Shown piece after piece: positions 6,119-15,015 of a stretch of 18,975 bases of DNA (position 1 is its first letter; each line of letters begins with the position of its first letter). The notes under the pieces were generated by a model. That model made no database searches. It was given only the letters and a program-made list of their open reading frames with translations, and was not told the origin of the DNA. Source of the stretch: Clostridia bacterium (lineage in GTDB: Bacteria > Bacillota > DSM-521 > Neomoorellales > Neomoorellaceae); assembly GCA_012727745.1 (NCBI GenBank), contig JAAYGJ010000277.1:1-18975 (forward strand), in the 5' to 3' direction. Both the position numbers and the translations under genes were made by a program.

Positions 6119-7609
6119 CTATTCGCCTTTGATAGTTTTTATCGCATGTCTTGCCGCCACACGCCCTGAAGTATGGGCAAACCCATTAGCCGTACCCGGA
6201 CAATCCAGATTATAGGTGTCGCCGTAAAGTCCGCTAGCCTCCATACCAACGGCATACAGACCGGGAATGGGTTTGTAGTCCCTGTCGGTTACTTGCAGAT
6301 TGCCATTCACACGGATGCCGCCGCAGGATACAAGCACGCTGGGCGCCATATTGACAGCATAGAAAGGTGCCTTGCGCACTGGGCGGAGAAATCTTGCGGG
6401 CTTATAGAACAAGGGGTCATAACCCTTTTCGCACGCATCGTTATACTCGGCAACAGTCGCGGCTAACACTTCAGGGTCAAGCCCTATATTCTTGGCCAGT
6501 TCCTCGATAGTGTCGCCCCTCCAGGCAATACCTTCAGCCACATCCTGATCTAGTTCCGTCTGAAGGTGGGTAAGTTTCTGCTTATACCTAATGAAGTCGC
6601 CAAGGCCGATATCCGAACCTTCCTCCATGAGATGCTTTACAGTATCGGCATCAAAGATGGAGTATACTACACCCTCCGGCTGCTTGGCCACAGTGTTACC
6701 GGCATCAGCGAAGCTCATTGCTACTTCTTCGCTGGCAAAACGGCGGCCAGTCTTGTTGACCCACAATCCAGGCTGGGCTCCGGCTCCGCTTGAATGCGAG
6801 CTAAGAGTTTTACCGCGGGCACAAGGGGCGATCATCAAAGCGCCAATACTGTCCGTGTCGGCGCCAACTTCAAGAGCCATCATAAGTCCGTCACCCGTAT
6901 TCTGAGTAGGTACGCATTGATAGGTGTGATAGGCAACACGATACTGCCAAGAATACTTCTTCACCAAATCAGGGTTGTTGCCAAAACCACCGGTGGCCAG
7001 AATGACCGCCTTGGCGCCAATTTTCATGGCGTTACCTTTTGAATCTAGGGCCAGAACACCCACAACAGCCCCGTCAGAGGTCAAAAGTTGCTTGGCTGGC
7101 GTTGAGGTGAAAATATCCACGCCAGCATTGACGCAGGCACGCAGCAACAATTCCTGTACACGCTCGCCTAAACCATCCGGGCGGTGGAAGGTATTAAGCT
7201 CAAGAGGCTGGTCATAGGCATAAATGGTTACATCGGTATAAACGACGCCCAGGGATTTCAAAATATCAATAGTTTCCGCTGAGTTATCCACAAACATCCG
7301 GACAACCTCCGGATTAGCGCGGTGGTGGCTGTAATCAATATAGCGGCGGAATCCTTCCTCACGCGTAGGATAATGTTTTTGATTTAGTTCACCAGCCTTC
7401 GGTGGCACTTTGCGTTCCTTTTGCTCGCTGGATTCAAAAGCACATGTACCTTCGGCATAAATAGACGTGCCGCCTGTCTTTTCCATCTTTTCCAGCAAGG
7501 CAACTTTCAAGCCGCCCTCTTTCGCAGCGGTGAGTGCTGCAGATTTTCCGGAACCGCCTCCGCCAACTACAACAACATCATATTCAACGTCAAACTTGTG
7601 TTTACCCAT
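6119..7609 (-). CDS. FAD-dependent oxidoreductase, fumarate reductase/3-ketosteroid dehydrogenase-like
   Basis: A soluble 496-residue protein of the FAD_binding_2 family. The dinucleotide-binding loop VVVGGGGSGKSAALTA lies near residues 12-27, with ILATGGFGNNPDLV in the middle and a C-terminal FAD-contact block GLYAVGMEASGLYG ending in GTANGFAHTSGRVAA. Where fumarate reductases have a conserved histidine before Gly-Gly, this protein reads LVSCGGIRVN, so it is unlikely to reduce fumarate. It has no signal peptide, heme motif or quinone subunit. Unsaturated-ketone or similar C=C reduction/dehydrogenation is possible; substrate unknown. I start at ATG 7609, just after AGGAG. The frame stays open 38 codons further up, but that part is unlike the family and overlaps the ETF relic. 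Terminated by the hairpin at 6082-6108. Confidence 0.85.
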   Translation of the reverse strand: MGKHKFDVEYDVVVVGGGGSGKSAALTAAKEGGLKVALLEKMEKTGGTSIYAEGTCAFESSEQKERKVPPKAGELNQKHYPTREEGFRRYIDYSHHRANPEVVRMFVDNSAETIDILKSLGVVYTDVTIYAYDQPLELNTFHRPDGLGERVQELLLRACVNAGVDIFTSTPAKQLLTSDGAVVGVLALDSKGNAMKIGAKAVILATGGFGNNPDLVKKYSWQYRVAYHTYQCVPTQNTGDGLMMALEVGADTDSIGALMIAPCARGKTLSSHSSGAGAQPGLWVNKTGRRFASEEVAMSFADAGNTVAKQPEGVVYSIFDADTVKHLMEEGSDIGLGDFIRYKQKLTHLQTELDQDVAEGIAWRGDTIEELAKNIGLDPEVLAATVAEYNDACEKGYDPLFYKPARFLRPVRKAPFYAVNMAPSVLVSCGGIRVNGNLQVTDRDYKPIPGLYAVGMEASGLYGDTYNLDCPGTANGFAHTSGRVAARHAIKTIKGE

Positions 7610-7650
7610 GTTCTCCTCTCTCCTTTTCTGTGATTTTATCTGATTTCGGA

Positions 7651-7746
7651 TCATCCAATATTTTTGGATGCCGAATTCAGTGCTGGTAGAACCTTGTAAG
7701 CGTCTTGCGAGTTTCTTGATCATTTAAACACTGCAATGATTTTCAT
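7651..7746 (-). pseudogene. relic of an electron-transfer flavoprotein operon (etfB start fused to etfA end)
   Basis: Nineteen bases after the dehydrogenase stop, a strong GAGGGG site precedes ATG 7746. The frame reads MKIIAVFK, then TGA, then SRNSQ, then DAYKVLPALNSASKNIG and a stop. FixA-type EtfB proteins commonly begin like MKIxVxxKWxxNPQDA, so the TGA stands where Trp (TGG) is expected. EtfA/FixB proteins end in a segment like DLFEVVPALxEALK, which the second part resembles, in the same frame. I infer that most of etfB and etfA was deleted, leaving this 32-codon scar. Adjacent FAD_binding_2 reductases often use FixAB-type ETFs. The match is from memory of family patterns over few residues and should be treated as a hypothesis. 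Confidence 0.5.
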
Positions 7747-7766
7747 GGGGTTTCCCCTCTTCTGCC

Positions 7767-8528
7767 TTAATGCGCACTTTGTGCCCCATCCACCGCATAA
7801 ACAGCACCCGATATAAATGAAGCCAGCGGTGAAGCCAGAAAGAGAACTATGCCCGCAATCTCTTCCGGCTCGGCTATTCGGTTGGCAAAGTTGAACGACT
7901 TGATCGTTTCGCAAACTTCCGGATCAGCCATCCAGCCAGCGGTCATTTCGGTTGCCGTAAAGGCAGGGGCAATGCAGTTGATGCGGATGTTGTGCCTGGT
8001 GTATTCAAGAGCCGCAGCCCTGGTAAGTCCTGCCACGCCATGCTTGGCCGCTACATAAGGAGCCATCCCCGGGTCTGCTACCATACTAACCACTGAGCCG
8101 CAGTTGATGATCGCCCCTCCCCCCTGCTTGAGCATTTGGGGAATTTGGTACTTCATGCACAGAAATACCCCTTTGCAGTCAACAGCCATGATCCTGTCAA
8201 AATCTTCTTCGGTCTGCTCCACCAGATTGGCCGTCACCGCCCCTAAACCGGCGTTATTGAAGGCGACGTCAAGGCGACCGTACTTTTCTACAGCCGTATC
8301 GACCATGTTCTTTACATCAGCGGCAACACTAACGTCGCCCCGCACAAAGATAGCTTCACCGCCAAATTCCTTGATACGGGCCAGTGTTTCGTCGGCGTTG
8401 GTGCGTCCGTTTACGACCACCTTGGCACCCTGCCGCGCAAAAGCAACAGCAGTAGCTTGGCCGATACCCGATCTGCCGCCGGTAACGAGAACCACCTTTC
8501 CGGTAAAATCCAGCAATTGCTCAGGCAT
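7767..8528 (-). CDS. short-chain dehydrogenase/reductase (classical SDR)
   Basis: A 253-residue classical SDR. The nucleotide loop TGGRSGIG is at residues 16-23, NNAG at 91-94, catalytic S145, Y158 and K162 (YVAAK), and the usual C-terminal SGAVYAVDGA. R42 after the second strand (NGRT) suggests NADP(H) preference. The usual catalytic-tetrad Asn is Asp here (D117 in VDCKGVFLCMK). It should interconvert a hydroxyl and a ketone; the substrate is not evident. ATG start with AGGGAGA just upstream. It heads a unit with the ETF relic and the FAD-dependent reductase, which suggests sequential redox steps on one substrate, possibly a cyclic alcohol/ketone (inference). Confidence 0.92.
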   Translation of the reverse strand: MPEQLLDFTGKVVLVTGGRSGIGQATAVAFARQGAKVVVNGRTNADETLARIKEFGGEAIFVRGDVSVAADVKNMVDTAVEKYGRLDVAFNNAGLGAVTANLVEQTEEDFDRIMAVDCKGVFLCMKYQIPQMLKQGGGAIINCGSVVSMVADPGMAPYVAAKHGVAGLTRAAALEYTRHNIRINCIAPAFTATEMTAGWMADPEVCETIKSFNFANRIAEPEEIAGIVLFLASPLASFISGAVYAVDGAQSAH

Positions 8529-8563
8529 ATTCTCCCTCTCCCTTCAGGCGCTATTGTGTCCAT

Positions 8564-8587
8564 ATTCACAATATTATTGTAATGAAT
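8564..8587. promoter_or_regulatory. imperfect palindrome, possible operator of the SDR unit
   Basis: ATTCA and TGAAT flank CAATA/TATTG arms, forming an interrupted, AT-rich dyad. It overlaps the proposed -10 box of the SDR promoter, where a repressor would block transcription. No regulator gene is adjacent. Confidence 0.3.
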
Positions 8588-8605
8588 CAAGAACTGTCTT
8601 GTCAT
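8576..8605 (-). promoter_or_regulatory. sigma-A promoter candidate for SDR and FAD reductase
   Basis: On the minus strand -35 ATGACA (8605-8600), 18-base spacer, -10 TACAAT (8581-8576). It lies between the ppdK terminator and the SDR start, leaving a leader of about 40 bases. Confidence 0.45.
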
Positions 8606-8639
8606 TGGAGATAGCTCCAGCATTCTTTGGAGGCAGTAT

Positions 8640-8698
8640 ACAAAAAAACAAACACCCTCTACAGAAGCGAACATAATAATCCGCTTCCATAGAGGGTT
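8640..8698 (-). terminator. strong intrinsic terminator of the ppdK operon
   Basis: The outer stem ACCCTCTA (8654-8661)/TAGAGGGT (8690-8697) and inner stem GAAGCG/CGCTTC enclose a 12-base loop. On the minus strand GTTTGTTTTTTTG follows at once. The hairpin begins about 70 bases after the ppdK stop; the bases between (8699-8770) hold nothing recognisable. Confidence 0.88.
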
Positions 8699-8770
8699 AA
8701 GTATCAAGTAAAATAGGGGTTTATTATGGGCTCTAGGGGCTACCCAACAAGGTATTAAAGCTTTTCTCGA

Positions 8771-11419
8771 CTATTCTTTGTTGGTAATCGCAGCCTGGGC
8801 AGCAGCTAGGCGAGCTACCGGTACCCGGTAAGGTGAACAGCTGACATAATCCAGGCCAAGCTGATGACAAAATTCTACTGAACTGGGCTCGCCGCCGTGT
8901 TCTCCGCAGATGCCTATTTCCAATTGGGGGTTACTGCTGCGGCCTAATTCAACAGCCATACGCATAAATTTCCCTACACCTTCCCGGTCTATAACGATAA
9001 AGGGGTCATCGGTAAGAATTTTTTCATCGACATACTGGTGCAGGAACTTACCCTCAGCGTCATCACGGCTAAAGCCAAAGGTGGTCTGAGTCAGGTCGTT
9101 AGTACCGAAGGAAAAAAACTCTGCTTCCTGGGCAATAGCATCGGCTGTAGCACAGGCCCGGGGCAGTTCAATCATGGTCCCAACCTTGTAATCAAAGTCG
9201 ACACCTGTTTCCTGTTTGACCGCTGCTGCCACTTCATCTACCATTTGGTGCAGACGCTTTAGCTCATTGACGTGAACAATCAAAGGTATTTCTACTTCAG
9301 GCAGGACTTTAATTCCTTCTTTGACGAGCTGTACTACTGCCTGGAAAATGGCCCGCGCCTGCATGGCATAAATCTCCGGGTAAGTGATCCCTAAGCGGCA
9401 GCCCCGGTGCCCCAGCATGGGGTTAAACTCATGCCGGGCCCTCACCTCGCGCAGGAGAATCTGTTTAGCTTCGATTTCATTGGTATCACCATTGGTAGCC
9501 TGCAAGCGGGTCAAATCTACCAGCAATTCTTCCATATTAGGTAAAAATTCATGTAAGGGCGGATCCAGCAAGCGAATGGTAACCGGCAAGTCGGCCATAG
9601 CCTTTAAAATGCCATAAAAGTCCTCCTGCTGCATAGGTAGAAGCTTGGCCAGGGCTGCCTCCCGCTCTTCCTTATTTTTAGCCAGAATCATTTCCTGAAC
9701 GATAGGTAACCGTTCCGGTTGCATGAACATATGTTCGGTCCGGGTAAGGCCGATACCTTCAGCGCCAAACTCCCGGGCACGCCGGGCATCCTCAGGCGTA
9801 TCAGCATTGGCCCGGACTTTCAGCCGCCGGACCTCGTCAGCCCAGCTGAGAATTGTAGCAAACTCATCGCTCAGTTGGGGTTCAATTAGCGGCACTTCAC
9901 CCAAAATCACATTACCGGTAGAACCGTCGATTGATAGCAGGTCCCCTTCTTTAATAATCCGGTCACCAACGGAAAAGTACTTGTTTTCAGTGTCAATCTT
10001 AATGGCATCGCAGCCGGTCACTGCCGGTTTGCCCATACCCCGAGCAACAACAGCAGCATGGCTGGTCATACCGCCGCGAGATGTAAGAACCCCCTGGGCC
10101 TGAACAATACCGTGGATATCGTCGGGGGTGGTTTCGGTACGCACCAGGATAACCTTCTGGCCATCAAGGCCCAGCTTTTCGGCTTCATCAGCGCTGAAAA
10201 CCACCTGCCCGGAAGCAGCCCCGGGAGAAGCAGGCAAACCTTTGGCAATTACCTCTAATTTGGCCTGGGGATCAATCCGCCGGTGCAAAAGCTGGCTAAG
10301 TTGGTTGGCATCAACCCGTAAAAGGGCCTCTTCTTTGCTAATCAGGCCTTCTTTAACTAAGTCAACTGCAATCTTAACGCTGGCTGCCGCCGTCCGTTTA
10401 CCATTTCGCGTCTGGAGGATAAAGAGTTTGCCTTTTTCAATTGTAAATTCAATGTCCTGCATGTCGCGGTAGTGTTTCTCTAACAGCTCACAAATTTCCA
10501 CAAACTGCTGGTAAATTTGCGGCATTTCATCCTTCAGGACTTTGATCGGCTTGGGGGTGCGAATTCCGGCAACCACATCCTCACCCTGGGCGTTAATTAA
10601 ATATTCCCCGTATACGCCTTTTTCGCCGGTGGAAGGATTGCGGGTAAAAGCAACCCCGGTACCACAGTCGGACCCCATATTACCAAAAACCATAATCTGA
10701 ATATTAACAGCAGTGCCCAGGTCATCGTCAATTTTGTTGATCTTACGGTAAACAATAGCCCGGGGATTATTCCAGGAACGAAAGACAGCTTCGATGGCCA
10801 TAAAAAGCTGTTCCTGCGGCTCCTGGGGGAAATCGCGGCCGCTGTGTTGGCAAACCGTCTCCTTGTACTCAGCTATAATATCACGCAGGGCAGCCGGGGT
10901 CAGTTCATTGTCATATTTTATGCCCAGGCGCTCTTTGTATTTTCCCAGGATAGTCTCAAAACGGTCATGTTCGATGCCCAGAACTACATCACCAAACATC
11001 TGGATGAAACGACGGTAGCAGTCCAGGGCAAAACGCTCATCATTGGTTTGAGCAGCCAGGCCTTCAACTGAGCGGTCATTTAATCCCAGATTAAGAATAG
11101 TATCCATCATCCCGGGCATTGACACCGGCGCCCCCGAACGGACCGAAACAAGGAGGGGATTTTGAGCGTCACCAAGTTTTTTACCGGTTAGAGCCTCCAG
11201 ATCTTGCAGGCGGGCAATAACTTCTTCCCTCATTCCCTCTGGAAAACGCTGCCCCAGACGGATATATTCATTGCAAGCCTCACAGGTAATTGTAAGTCCC
11301 TGTGGCACCGGCAGACCAATATTGGTCATTTCGGCCAGGTTTGCTCCTTTCCCTCCCAAAAGCTGGCGCATATCAGCCTTGCCTTCGCTAAACAGGTAGA
11401 CGTACTTTTTATTTGCCAT
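8771..11419 (-). CDS. ppdK: pyruvate, phosphate dikinase
   Basis: An 882-residue PPDK, converting pyruvate, ATP and Pi reversibly to PEP, AMP and PPi. In anaerobes it serves gluconeogenesis or PPi-linked glycolysis. The ATP-grasp N-terminal domain begins with [27 protein letters not shown]. The swivelling phosphohistidine domain carries [17 protein letters not shown] with phospho-acceptor H454 and regulatory T452. The PEP/pyruvate barrel ends with [13 protein letters not shown] containing the catalytic C838. Length is normal. ATG start with GGAGGG six bases upstream; the first 11 bases overlap the end of yqfL, whose product phosphorylates and dephosphorylates the threonine next to the catalytic histidine. 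A strong terminator follows. Confidence 0.98.
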   Translation of the reverse strand: MANKKYVYLFSEGKADMRQLLGGKGANLAEMTNIGLPVPQGLTITCEACNEYIRLGQRFPEGMREEVIARLQDLEALTGKKLGDAQNPLLVSVRSGAPVSMPGMMDTILNLGLNDRSVEGLAAQTNDERFALDCYRRFIQMFGDVVLGIEHDRFETILGKYKERLGIKYDNELTPAALRDIIAEYKETVCQHSGRDFPQEPQEQLFMAIEAVFRSWNNPRAIVYRKINKIDDDLGTAVNIQIMVFGNMGSDCGTGVAFTRNPSTGEKGVYGEYLINAQGEDVVAGIRTPKPIKVLKDEMPQIYQQFVEICELLEKHYRDMQDIEFTIEKGKLFILQTRNGKRTAAASVKIAVDLVKEGLISKEEALLRVDANQLSQLLHRRIDPQAKLEVIAKGLPASPGAASGQVVFSADEAEKLGLDGQKVILVRTETTPDDIHGIVQAQGVLTSRGGMTSHAAVVARGMGKPAVTGCDAIKIDTENKYFSVGDRIIKEGDLLSIDGSTGNVILGEVPLIEPQLSDEFATILSWADEVRRLKVRANADTPEDARRAREFGAEGIGLTRTEHMFMQPERLPIVQEMILAKNKEEREAALAKLLPMQQEDFYGILKAMADLPVTIRLLDPPLHEFLPNMEELLVDLTRLQATNGDTNEIEAKQILLREVRARHEFNPMLGHRGCRLGITYPEIYAMQARAIFQAVVQLVKEGIKVLPEVEIPLIVHVNELKRLHQMVDEVAAAVKQETGVDFDYKVGTMIELPRACATADAIAQEAEFFSFGTNDLTQTTFGFSRDDAEGKFLHQYVDEKILTDDPFIVIDREGVGKFMRMAVELGRSSNPQLEIGICGEHGGEPSSVEFCHQLGLDYVSCSPYRVPVARLAAAQAAITNKE

Positions 11420-12221
11420 CTTTTTCCCTCCGATAATATATTTGCATTATTTTACCAGCTGTTTCTTCAACTGCCTTGTTGGTTACATCAATTACCGGGC
11501 AGCCTAACTTTTCCATTACCCTGCTGGCATGGTCCAGCTCTTGCTTAATCCGGCTCCTGGTAGCATAATCAGCCTGTCCCGGCAATCCGAGAGTTTTTAA
11601 ACGTTCCTGGCGAATTTGGTAAAGCTGCTCAGCATCAATAGTCAGTCCTATTATTTTTTCCGGTGTCAGTGAAAGTAATTCTTCGGGCAGGGGCACCTCC
11701 GGCACCAGCGCCAGGTTGGCAACCCGCAAACGTTTACGAGCCAGGTACATACATACGGGGGTCTTGGAGGTGCGGGACACGCCAATCAATACCAGGTCAG
11801 CATGACTTAAACCTCTGGTGTCTTTGCCATTGTCATATTTGACGGCAAAATCGATTGCTTCTATTCTATTAAAATAATCTTCATCTAAACGTCGAATTAG
11901 CCCCGGTTCATACAGGGGCTGTTCTCCGGAAGTTTTTGCTATGGCTTCGATCAGGGGGCCTAAGAGATCAACTGCTACCAGGCCACGACTGGCTGCTAAA
12001 TCCAGCAGCTGTTTCTTTAACTCGGGAACAACTAAAGTAAAAGCAATCAAAGCCTTTTCCTCGGCAGCCTCATTAATTATTTCTTCCAGCTGCTCGGCTT
12101 CAATCACATATGGTATCCGCCTGATATCGAACTCTCTTTTTTCAAACTGGCTGGCTGCCGCCAGGGCAACGTATTCTGCCGTTTCTCCTAGAGAATCAGA
12201 AATAACATAAATAACTTTTAT
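11409..12221 (-). CDS. yqfL: bifunctional PPDK regulatory protein (kinase/pyrophosphorylase) with non-canonical start
   Basis: A DUF299/PSRP protein that uses ADP to inactivate PPDK by phosphorylating its regulatory Thr and uses Pi to reactivate it. The conserved N-terminal block [18 protein letters not shown] and the loop GVSRTSKTP (about residues 147-155) are present. The first canonical start in frame is GTG 12107, but that would remove 38 residues including the [11 protein letters not shown] block. Upstream, the frame is open only to a TAA at 12227-12225, and no ATG, GTG or TTG lies between. AUA at 12221 is seven bases after AGGGGGG and gives 270 residues, the usual family length; AUU at 12212 is the only other near-start. 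A start mutation or sequencing error (ATG to ATA) is the alternative. It sits 16 bases after ccpN and overlaps ppdK by 11. Confidence 0.88.
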   Translation of the reverse strand: MKVIYVISDSLGETAEYVALAAASQFEKREFDIRRIPYVIEAEQLEEIINEAAEEKALIAFTLVVPELKKQLLDLAASRGLVAVDLLGPLIEAIAKTSGEQPLYEPGLIRRLDEDYFNRIEAIDFAVKYDNGKDTRGLSHADLVLIGVSRTSKTPVCMYLARKRLRVANLALVPEVPLPEELLSLTPEKIIGLTIDAEQLYQIRQERLKTLGLPGQADYATRSRIKQELDHASRVMEKLGCPVIDVTNKAVEETAGKIMQIYYRREKDGK

Positions 12222-12237
12222 TTTTTAACCCCCCTCA

Positions 12238-12870
12238 CTACCGGCCGCCGCCCAGTTCAACAAACAGCCTGGTGATGGTAGTCTTGGTAATACGGCCTAC
12301 CACTTCCGGGCTCTTTAACCGGTCAGTCTCTGGACGGACTACCGGCAGGGCGTCAACCTCATGTTCAATTATTTTAAGGGCTGCTGCCAGGACGGTTTCT
12401 TCCGCCGTTGTCACAACAATATTAGGCCACCTGGTCATAACTACTGATACCGGCATCCTTTGCAGATCACCGCCACCGATGGCCGCTTTAAGCAGATCCT
12501 TGCGCGATATAACTCCGTCCAGTTTGCCCCCTTCATCCACTACTATTAAAGTACCTACATCTTCGAGAAACATGGTAACTATAGCATCATATACAGAGGC
12601 TTCCGAACGTATAACCCGAGGAACTCCTTTTACCTGACCTACCTTTATTTTTTTAATCTCTCCTGCTACCAGTGCTTCTGTAGGCTTGCTGCTCAGATAA
12701 TAACCAACCCGGGGGCGTGCTTCCAGAATACCTGACATAGTTAGCACTGTCAGGTCCGGTCGAATTGCAGCGCGGGACAGCTTGAGCTTTTCAGCAATCT
12801 GTTGACCGGTAATGGGGCCGTAACGTTTTACAATGTCAACAATTTGCTCCTGCCGTAGCGATAATTGCAC
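12238..12870 (-). CDS. ccpN: CcpN-like transcriptional repressor (HTH plus two CBS domains)
   Basis: A 210-residue protein with an N-terminal winged-helix domain (about 1-60; GPITGQQIAEKLKLSRAAIRPDLTVL is the helix-turn-helix). Two CBS domains follow (about 77-135 and 142-205) that bind adenine nucleotides. It matches Bacillus CcpN (YqzB), a repressor of gluconeogenic genes under glycolytic conditions. In Bacillus it is also followed by yqfL, as here. In this window it probably controls PPDK-linked carbon flow, but the target sites cannot be identified. Start is GTG 12870 with GGAGG six bases before it. It lies 55 bases after glyS and 16 before yqfL. Confidence 0.92.
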   Translation of the reverse strand: MQLSLRQEQIVDIVKRYGPITGQQIAEKLKLSRAAIRPDLTVLTMSGILEARPRVGYYLSSKPTEALVAGEIKKIKVGQVKGVPRVIRSEASVYDAIVTMFLEDVGTLIVVDEGGKLDGVISRKDLLKAAIGGGDLQRMPVSVVMTRWPNIVVTTAEETVLAAALKIIEHEVDALPVVRPETDRLKSPEVVGRITKTTITRLFVELGGGR

Positions 12871-12925
12871 CCTTAACCTCCCCTTTGCCCCCCCCGAATA
12901 GCTCTACTAGTACTTTCCTTTAATT

Positions 12926-15013
12926 TCAAGGAACCAGCTGGGAAAAATCGGCGACCTGAAGAACCAGATCTACCACCGCCTGCAACAAAGCCAACCTGTT
13001 CTTGCGAATATTTTCCTCAGGAGCCATCACTAAAACTCCGTCAAAAAAAGCATCGATAGGTTGCTGCAGGGCGGACATAGCCTTCAAGGCCTCCAGGTAA
13101 CTCCCGGCCTGCAGCAAAGGCTCCGCCTCTTGCCTGACTCTGGCCAGAACCTCGTAGAGCTTTTTTTCCACCTCTTCCTGCAATGCTTCCGGCCGCAGGC
13201 AAAGCTCTTCCCGGGACGCCTGACGCGCCAAGTTAAAGGCCCTGGTAAAAGCAGTCTGCAAAGCCGCAAAACCTTGTTCCTGGCGAAAACTGTTCAAGTC
13301 CCGGGCCCGGTGGTAAGCATCGGCTAGATCATCGCTACCGGCAGCCAGGGTTGCCTGAATTACATCATACCGAATGCCTTTCTCGACCAGGATATGTTCC
13401 AGGCGCTGGCGGCAAAACTGGGCCAGCTGCTCCTGAACTGCAGATATAGACTGAGCCAGCTCGACCGCTTCAACCTGATAGCCTTCATAGGCAGCGGCAA
13501 TAGCTCCAGCCAATGAAAATCTTAAATTAAACTCCACAGCTATATTCACCAGGCCGGTTGCCTGACGTCTTAATGCATAGGGGTCCTGAGAGCCGGTAGG
13601 AATAAGGCCGGTGCCAAAACAACCAACAAGGGTATCCAAACGGTCGGCCAGGCTAACTACCATCCCGGTAAGAGTATCCGGCAAGTGGTCACCGGCATAG
13701 CGGGGCCAGTAGTGCTGTTTGATCCCCTGGCAGACTTCTTCTTCCTCGCCGTCAATAGCAGCATAGTAAGAACCCATAATTCCCTGCAGCTCAGGAAACT
13801 CATAGACCATTGCTGTAACCAGATCGGCTTTGGCCAGCCTGGCCGTGCGCTCGATAACTGGAATAAGCTCTGCCGGTAGATCAAGGGTCCTGGCCAGGCT
13901 GCCAGCCAGTCGCTGCAGCCGCCGGGTTTTGGCCAGCATGGTTCCTAAACTTTCCTGGAAAATGATCTCCTTTAGTTTAGCTACTTTGCTGTCAAGGCTT
14001 GTTTTTTGGTCTTCCCGGTAAAAAAAGGCGGCATCTGCCAGCCTGGCGGCAAGTACTTTTTCATTGCCACGGCTGATAATATCCAGATGGTCTGCTGTGC
14101 CATTATTTACGGCAATAAAAATCGGTAGGAGTTCGTCCCTATCGTTCCAAACAGGAAAATAGCGCTGGTGGTCACGCATGGGAGTAACAATTACTTCCAC
14201 TGGCAGCTGCAGGTATTCCATGTTAAAATAGCCGGTCAAGGCGGTAGGATATTCAAGAAGGTAGGTAATTTCTTCTAGAAGCTCGTCGTCTTCTTTTACC
14301 CGGCCCCCTTCCCGCTGCGCCAGAGCAGTTATCTGTTCCCAAATTAGCCTACGGCGGCGCTGCTGGTCTACCACTACATAATTATCTTCCAGCACCTTGA
14401 AATAATCAGCAGCGCTGGCAACTCGGTGAGGGCCAGGTGAAAGAAAGCGATGCCCATATGTATCTGCCCCTGCTTTCAAGCCGGCCAGCTCTAGAGGGAT
14501 AACTTCCTCACCAAAGAGAGCCAGCAGCCAGCGCACAGGTCGGGCAAAACGCATCTCCAGATTGCCCCAGCGCATAGGCCGGGGGAAATTTAGATTGTTA
14601 ACAATATGTAATAGCAGTTCTGGCAGTATTTCCCTGGTAGGGCGACCCCCCTCTTTTTTAAGGGCAAATACGTATTCGCCGCCTTTGAAATGGCGGGTTA
14701 CCAGTTCCTCAACCTTGACTCCCTGGTTGCGGGCAAAACCCAGGGCAGCCTTGGTTGGCTGGCCGTCAGCGTTGTAAGCTGCCTTAAGCGGCGGCCCCTT
14801 GATTTCTTCTACCAGCTCACCCTGTTGCTGGGCCAGGCCGTTTACATAAAGAACCAGGCGGCGCGGAGTGCCATAACTGCTCACTTTCTGATATGTCAAC
14901 CGGTGTTCTTGCAGGAATTGTTCAGCCAGGCTGGACATTTGTTGCAAAGCAGGTGGCATATAGCGGGCCGGGATCTCTTCAGTGCCGATTTCAAAGACTA
15001 AATCACGGGCCAT
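12926..15013 (-). CDS. glyS: glycyl-tRNA synthetase beta subunit
   Basis: A 695-residue GlyRS beta chain, the tRNA-recognising half of the bacterial alpha2-beta2 enzyme. It opens with LVFEIGTEEIPARYMPPAL and contains the family blocks SYGTPRRLVLYVNGLA, YGHRFLSPGPH, ISRGNEKVLAARLADAAFFYREDQK and TGSQDPYALRRQATG, then the C-terminal anticodon-binding domain. Length is typical for the family. ATG start with GGAGG seven bases upstream, two bases after the glyQ stop, so the two subunits are translated in a coupled way and in equal amounts. Confidence 0.98.
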   Translation of the reverse strand: MARDLVFEIGTEEIPARYMPPALQQMSSLAEQFLQEHRLTYQKVSSYGTPRRLVLYVNGLAQQQGELVEEIKGPPLKAAYNADGQPTKAALGFARNQGVKVEELVTRHFKGGEYVFALKKEGGRPTREILPELLLHIVNNLNFPRPMRWGNLEMRFARPVRWLLALFGEEVIPLELAGLKAGADTYGHRFLSPGPHRVASAADYFKVLEDNYVVVDQQRRRRLIWEQITALAQREGGRVKEDDELLEEITYLLEYPTALTGYFNMEYLQLPVEVIVTPMRDHQRYFPVWNDRDELLPIFIAVNNGTADHLDIISRGNEKVLAARLADAAFFYREDQKTSLDSKVAKLKEIIFQESLGTMLAKTRRLQRLAGSLARTLDLPAELIPVIERTARLAKADLVTAMVYEFPELQGIMGSYYAAIDGEEEEVCQGIKQHYWPRYAGDHLPDTLTGMVVSLADRLDTLVGCFGTGLIPTGSQDPYALRRQATGLVNIAVEFNLRFSLAGAIAAAYEGYQVEAVELAQSISAVQEQLAQFCRQRLEHILVEKGIRYDVIQATLAAGSDDLADAYHRARDLNSFRQEQGFAALQTAFTRAFNLARQASREELCLRPEALQEEVEKKLYEVLARVRQEAEPLLQAGSYLEALKAMSALQQPIDAFFDGVLVMAPEENIRKNRLALLQAVVDLVLQVADFSQLVP

Positions 15014-15015
15014 GG

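Noticed and set aside
7610..7723. 38-residue N-terminal extension of the FAD-dependent reductase
   Set aside because: Unlike the family, no ribosome binding site for its ATG, runs across the ETF-like relic in another frame; ATG 7609 has a good site and begins right before the FAD-binding motif.
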